Shown piece by piece: positions 4,371 through 5,506 of a DNA stretch of 5,506 nucleotides. The stretch comes from Desulfobulbaceae bacterium. GTDB taxonomy: Bacteria; Desulfobacterota; Desulfobulbia; Desulfobulbales; Desulfobulbaceae. Position 1 is the first letter of the stretch, and each line of letters opens with the position of its first letter. Where the stretch lies: the NCBI GenBank assembly GCA_026990725.1, contig JALXCX010000279.1, forward strand, positions 1 through 5,506, written 5' to 3'. A program made the position numbers and the translations under genes. Under the pieces are notes generated by a model. It was given only the letters and a program-made list of their open reading frames with translations. It was not told the origin of the DNA and did no database searches.

Positions 4371-5506
4371 ATGAACAGTTCTTTTCTTCCAGCAATACAA
4401 AAAAATATCAACTCCTTGAAATGGGATTTCATGCATATTGAAGACAAACGGGCAAACAAAGATACCCTGGCCTTCTGGATTGCAGATATGGATTTCCCAT
4501 GCGCGCCAGCCATACAAAAAGCGATACAACAGCGGGTCCAGGGTGCCCCCCTTGGCTACAGCATGCCAGGTGATGCCTATTATTCTGCTGTCTGCAACTG
4601 GCTGGAAAAACAGTTTTCGTGGAACATATCGGCTGATGATGTTTTTCTCAGTGCCGGTGTTGTCCGGGCGTTGATTGACCTGATTTTAGCGCTGACTCGT
4701 CCGGGGGAAGGTATTATTATTCAGCGCCCGGTCTACTACCCGTTTGCAGAAATCATACAGCATACCGGCCGGACGCTTGTCAACAACCCTCTGCAAAAAA
4801 ACGACGGCCATTATACCATCGACTTTGCTGATCTTGAGGAGAAGGCAAGTCGTCCGGAAACAGCAATGATGATCTTTTGCAGTCCCCACAATCCGGTGGG
4901 AAGAGTCTGGACTAAAAAAGAACTGCGCCGAGTTGCAAAAATATGTGCGAAACAAAAAATTCTGCTTATTGCCGATGAAATCCATTTTGACCTGCTTCGC
5001 CAGGGCATCACCCATACACCGATTGCCCGGCTGTGTCCGGAAAATGAGGCAATCATCACCTGCACCGCACCGTCCAAGACCTTTAATACAGCCGGACTTC
5101 AGATTTCAAATATTATTATACGTAACAAAAAGTTACAGAAAAAATGGCGAACACAAACCGGTGTCGCGTTCCCCTCACCTCTTGCCATTGTCTCGGTGGA
5201 GGCGGCCTACACAGCCTGTGACGAGTGGCTTACCAAGCTTCTAACCCAACTGGACAGCAATTTTTTCTTTCTTAGAGATTTTCTCCAGCAATATCTGCCA
5301 AAAGCCCGGTTTACCATCCCGGAAGGCACCTATCTGGGCTGGATTGATTTAAGCGGATATGGCTATAGAGACAAAGAACTGGCATCACTGCTCATTGAAA
5401 AGGCCAATGTACTCCTTGAGGGCGGTTCTGTTTTCGGCCCGGAAGGTGCGGGATTTCAACGCATCAATGTGGCCTGTCCGCAGGAAATACTGGAACGCGG
5501 CTTGAC
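4371..5506 (+). CDS. patB: PLP-dependent C-S beta-lyase, MalY/PatB family (probable cystathionine beta-lyase), C-terminus cut by window edge
   Basis: Enzymes of this fold-type I aminotransferase family cleave the C-S bond of cystathionine or cysteine conjugates, giving a thiol, pyruvate and ammonia. Some members also have other roles, such as E. coli MalY repressing the maltose activator. The open frame gives 378 codons to the window end; relatives are about 390 residues, so only the last dozen or so are missing. Motifs seen are FWIADMDFPCAPAI (35-48, the family signature), SAGVVRAL (94-101), PVYYPF (120-125), SPHNPVGRVWT (171-181, with PLP-contacting N174), ADEIHFDL (201-208, D202 facing the pyridine nitrogen), APSKTFNTAGL (233-243, K236 forming the Schiff base) and FQRINVACP (362-370, R364 binding the substrate carboxylate). 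It is transcribed away from the thi operon. The true substrate cannot be fixed from sequence; a C-S lyase acting on cysteine conjugates or a plain aminotransferase are the alternatives. Confidence 0.9.
   Translation, partial: MNSSFLPAIQKNINSLKWDFMHIEDKRANKDTLAFWIADMDFPCAPAIQKAIQQRVQGAPLGYSMPGDAYYSAVCNWLEKQFSWNISADDVFLSAGVVRALIDLILALTRPGEGIIIQRPVYYPFAEIIQHTGRTLVNNPLQKNDGHYTIDFADLEEKASRPETAMMIFCSPHNPVGRVWTKKELRRVAKICAKQKILLIADEIHFDLLRQGITHTPIARLCPENEAIITCTAPSKTFNTAGLQISNIIIRNKKLQKKWRTQTGVAFPSPLAIVSVEAAYTACDEWLTKLLTQLDSNFFFLRDFLQQYLPKARFTIPEGTYLGWIDLSGYGYRDKELASLLIEKANVLLEGGSVFGPEGAGFQRINVACPQEILERGL

Noticed and set aside
4221..4529. Minus-strand open frame of 102 codons across the riboswitch and the lyase N-terminus
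   Set aside because: It runs through the riboswitch aptamer and promoter and antisense to a clearly coding gene; the product resembles nothing known.
1..5506. Novel defence, mobile or otherwise undescribed system
   Set aside because: Every substantial coding region matches a well-known family with intact motifs, and the intergenic DNA is accounted for mostly by a TPP riboswitch and promoter; no array, transposase, integrase or unusual repeat is present.

Overview
This is an ordinary metabolic region of a bacterial chromosome, apparently Gram-negative. Base composition is roughly balanced in the genes and AT-rich in the one long intergenic region. The protein styles (RNase PH, ThiYXZ, ThiD, MalY/PatB) would suit a deltaproteobacterial (Desulfobacterota-like) genome, but that placement is an impression and not a demonstrated assignment. 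I see no mobile element, CRISPR array, tRNA, rRNA or phage gene.

Layout: positions 1-688 (minus strand) hold nearly all of rph, the tRNA 3'-end processing exonuclease RNase PH, cut off at its C-terminus by the window edge. A 115-bp gap (689-803) follows. Positions 804-4076 (minus strand) hold a compact four-gene cluster, transcribed in the order thiD - thiZ - thiX - thiY. ThiD is the HMP/HMP-P kinase. ThiZ, ThiX and ThiY are the ATPase, permease and periplasmic binding protein of a thiamine-pyrimidine ABC importer. The genes are separated by 6 nt (thiD/thiZ) or overlap by 10 nt (thiZ/thiX) and 11 nt (thiX/thiY), which strongly suggests one mRNA.

The intergenic region 4077-4370 carries the control elements. 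Reading on the minus strand they are a near-consensus sigma70 promoter (TTGACA box at 4301-4306), a well-conserved TPP riboswitch aptamer (about 4184-4260), and a leader of about 110 nt. In that leader a 7-nt UCUCUCC is perfectly complementary to the thiD Shine-Dalgarno segment GGAGAGA. The simplest reading is that thiamine pyrophosphate shuts off translation of thiD, and of the coupled importer genes, when thiamine is plentiful. From 4371 to the window end (plus strand) runs a divergent PLP-dependent C-S lyase of the MalY/PatB family, missing only its last few residues.

How the genes work together: the importer would take up a thiamine-derived pyrimidine (HMP or a formylated aminopyrimidine breakdown product) and ThiD would phosphorylate it to HMP-PP for thiamine phosphate synthesis, with the end product TPP closing the loop through the riboswitch. 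The lyase and rph have no demonstrated link to this pathway. The system is known. The points most worth a second look are the riboswitch expression platform and the details of translational coupling.
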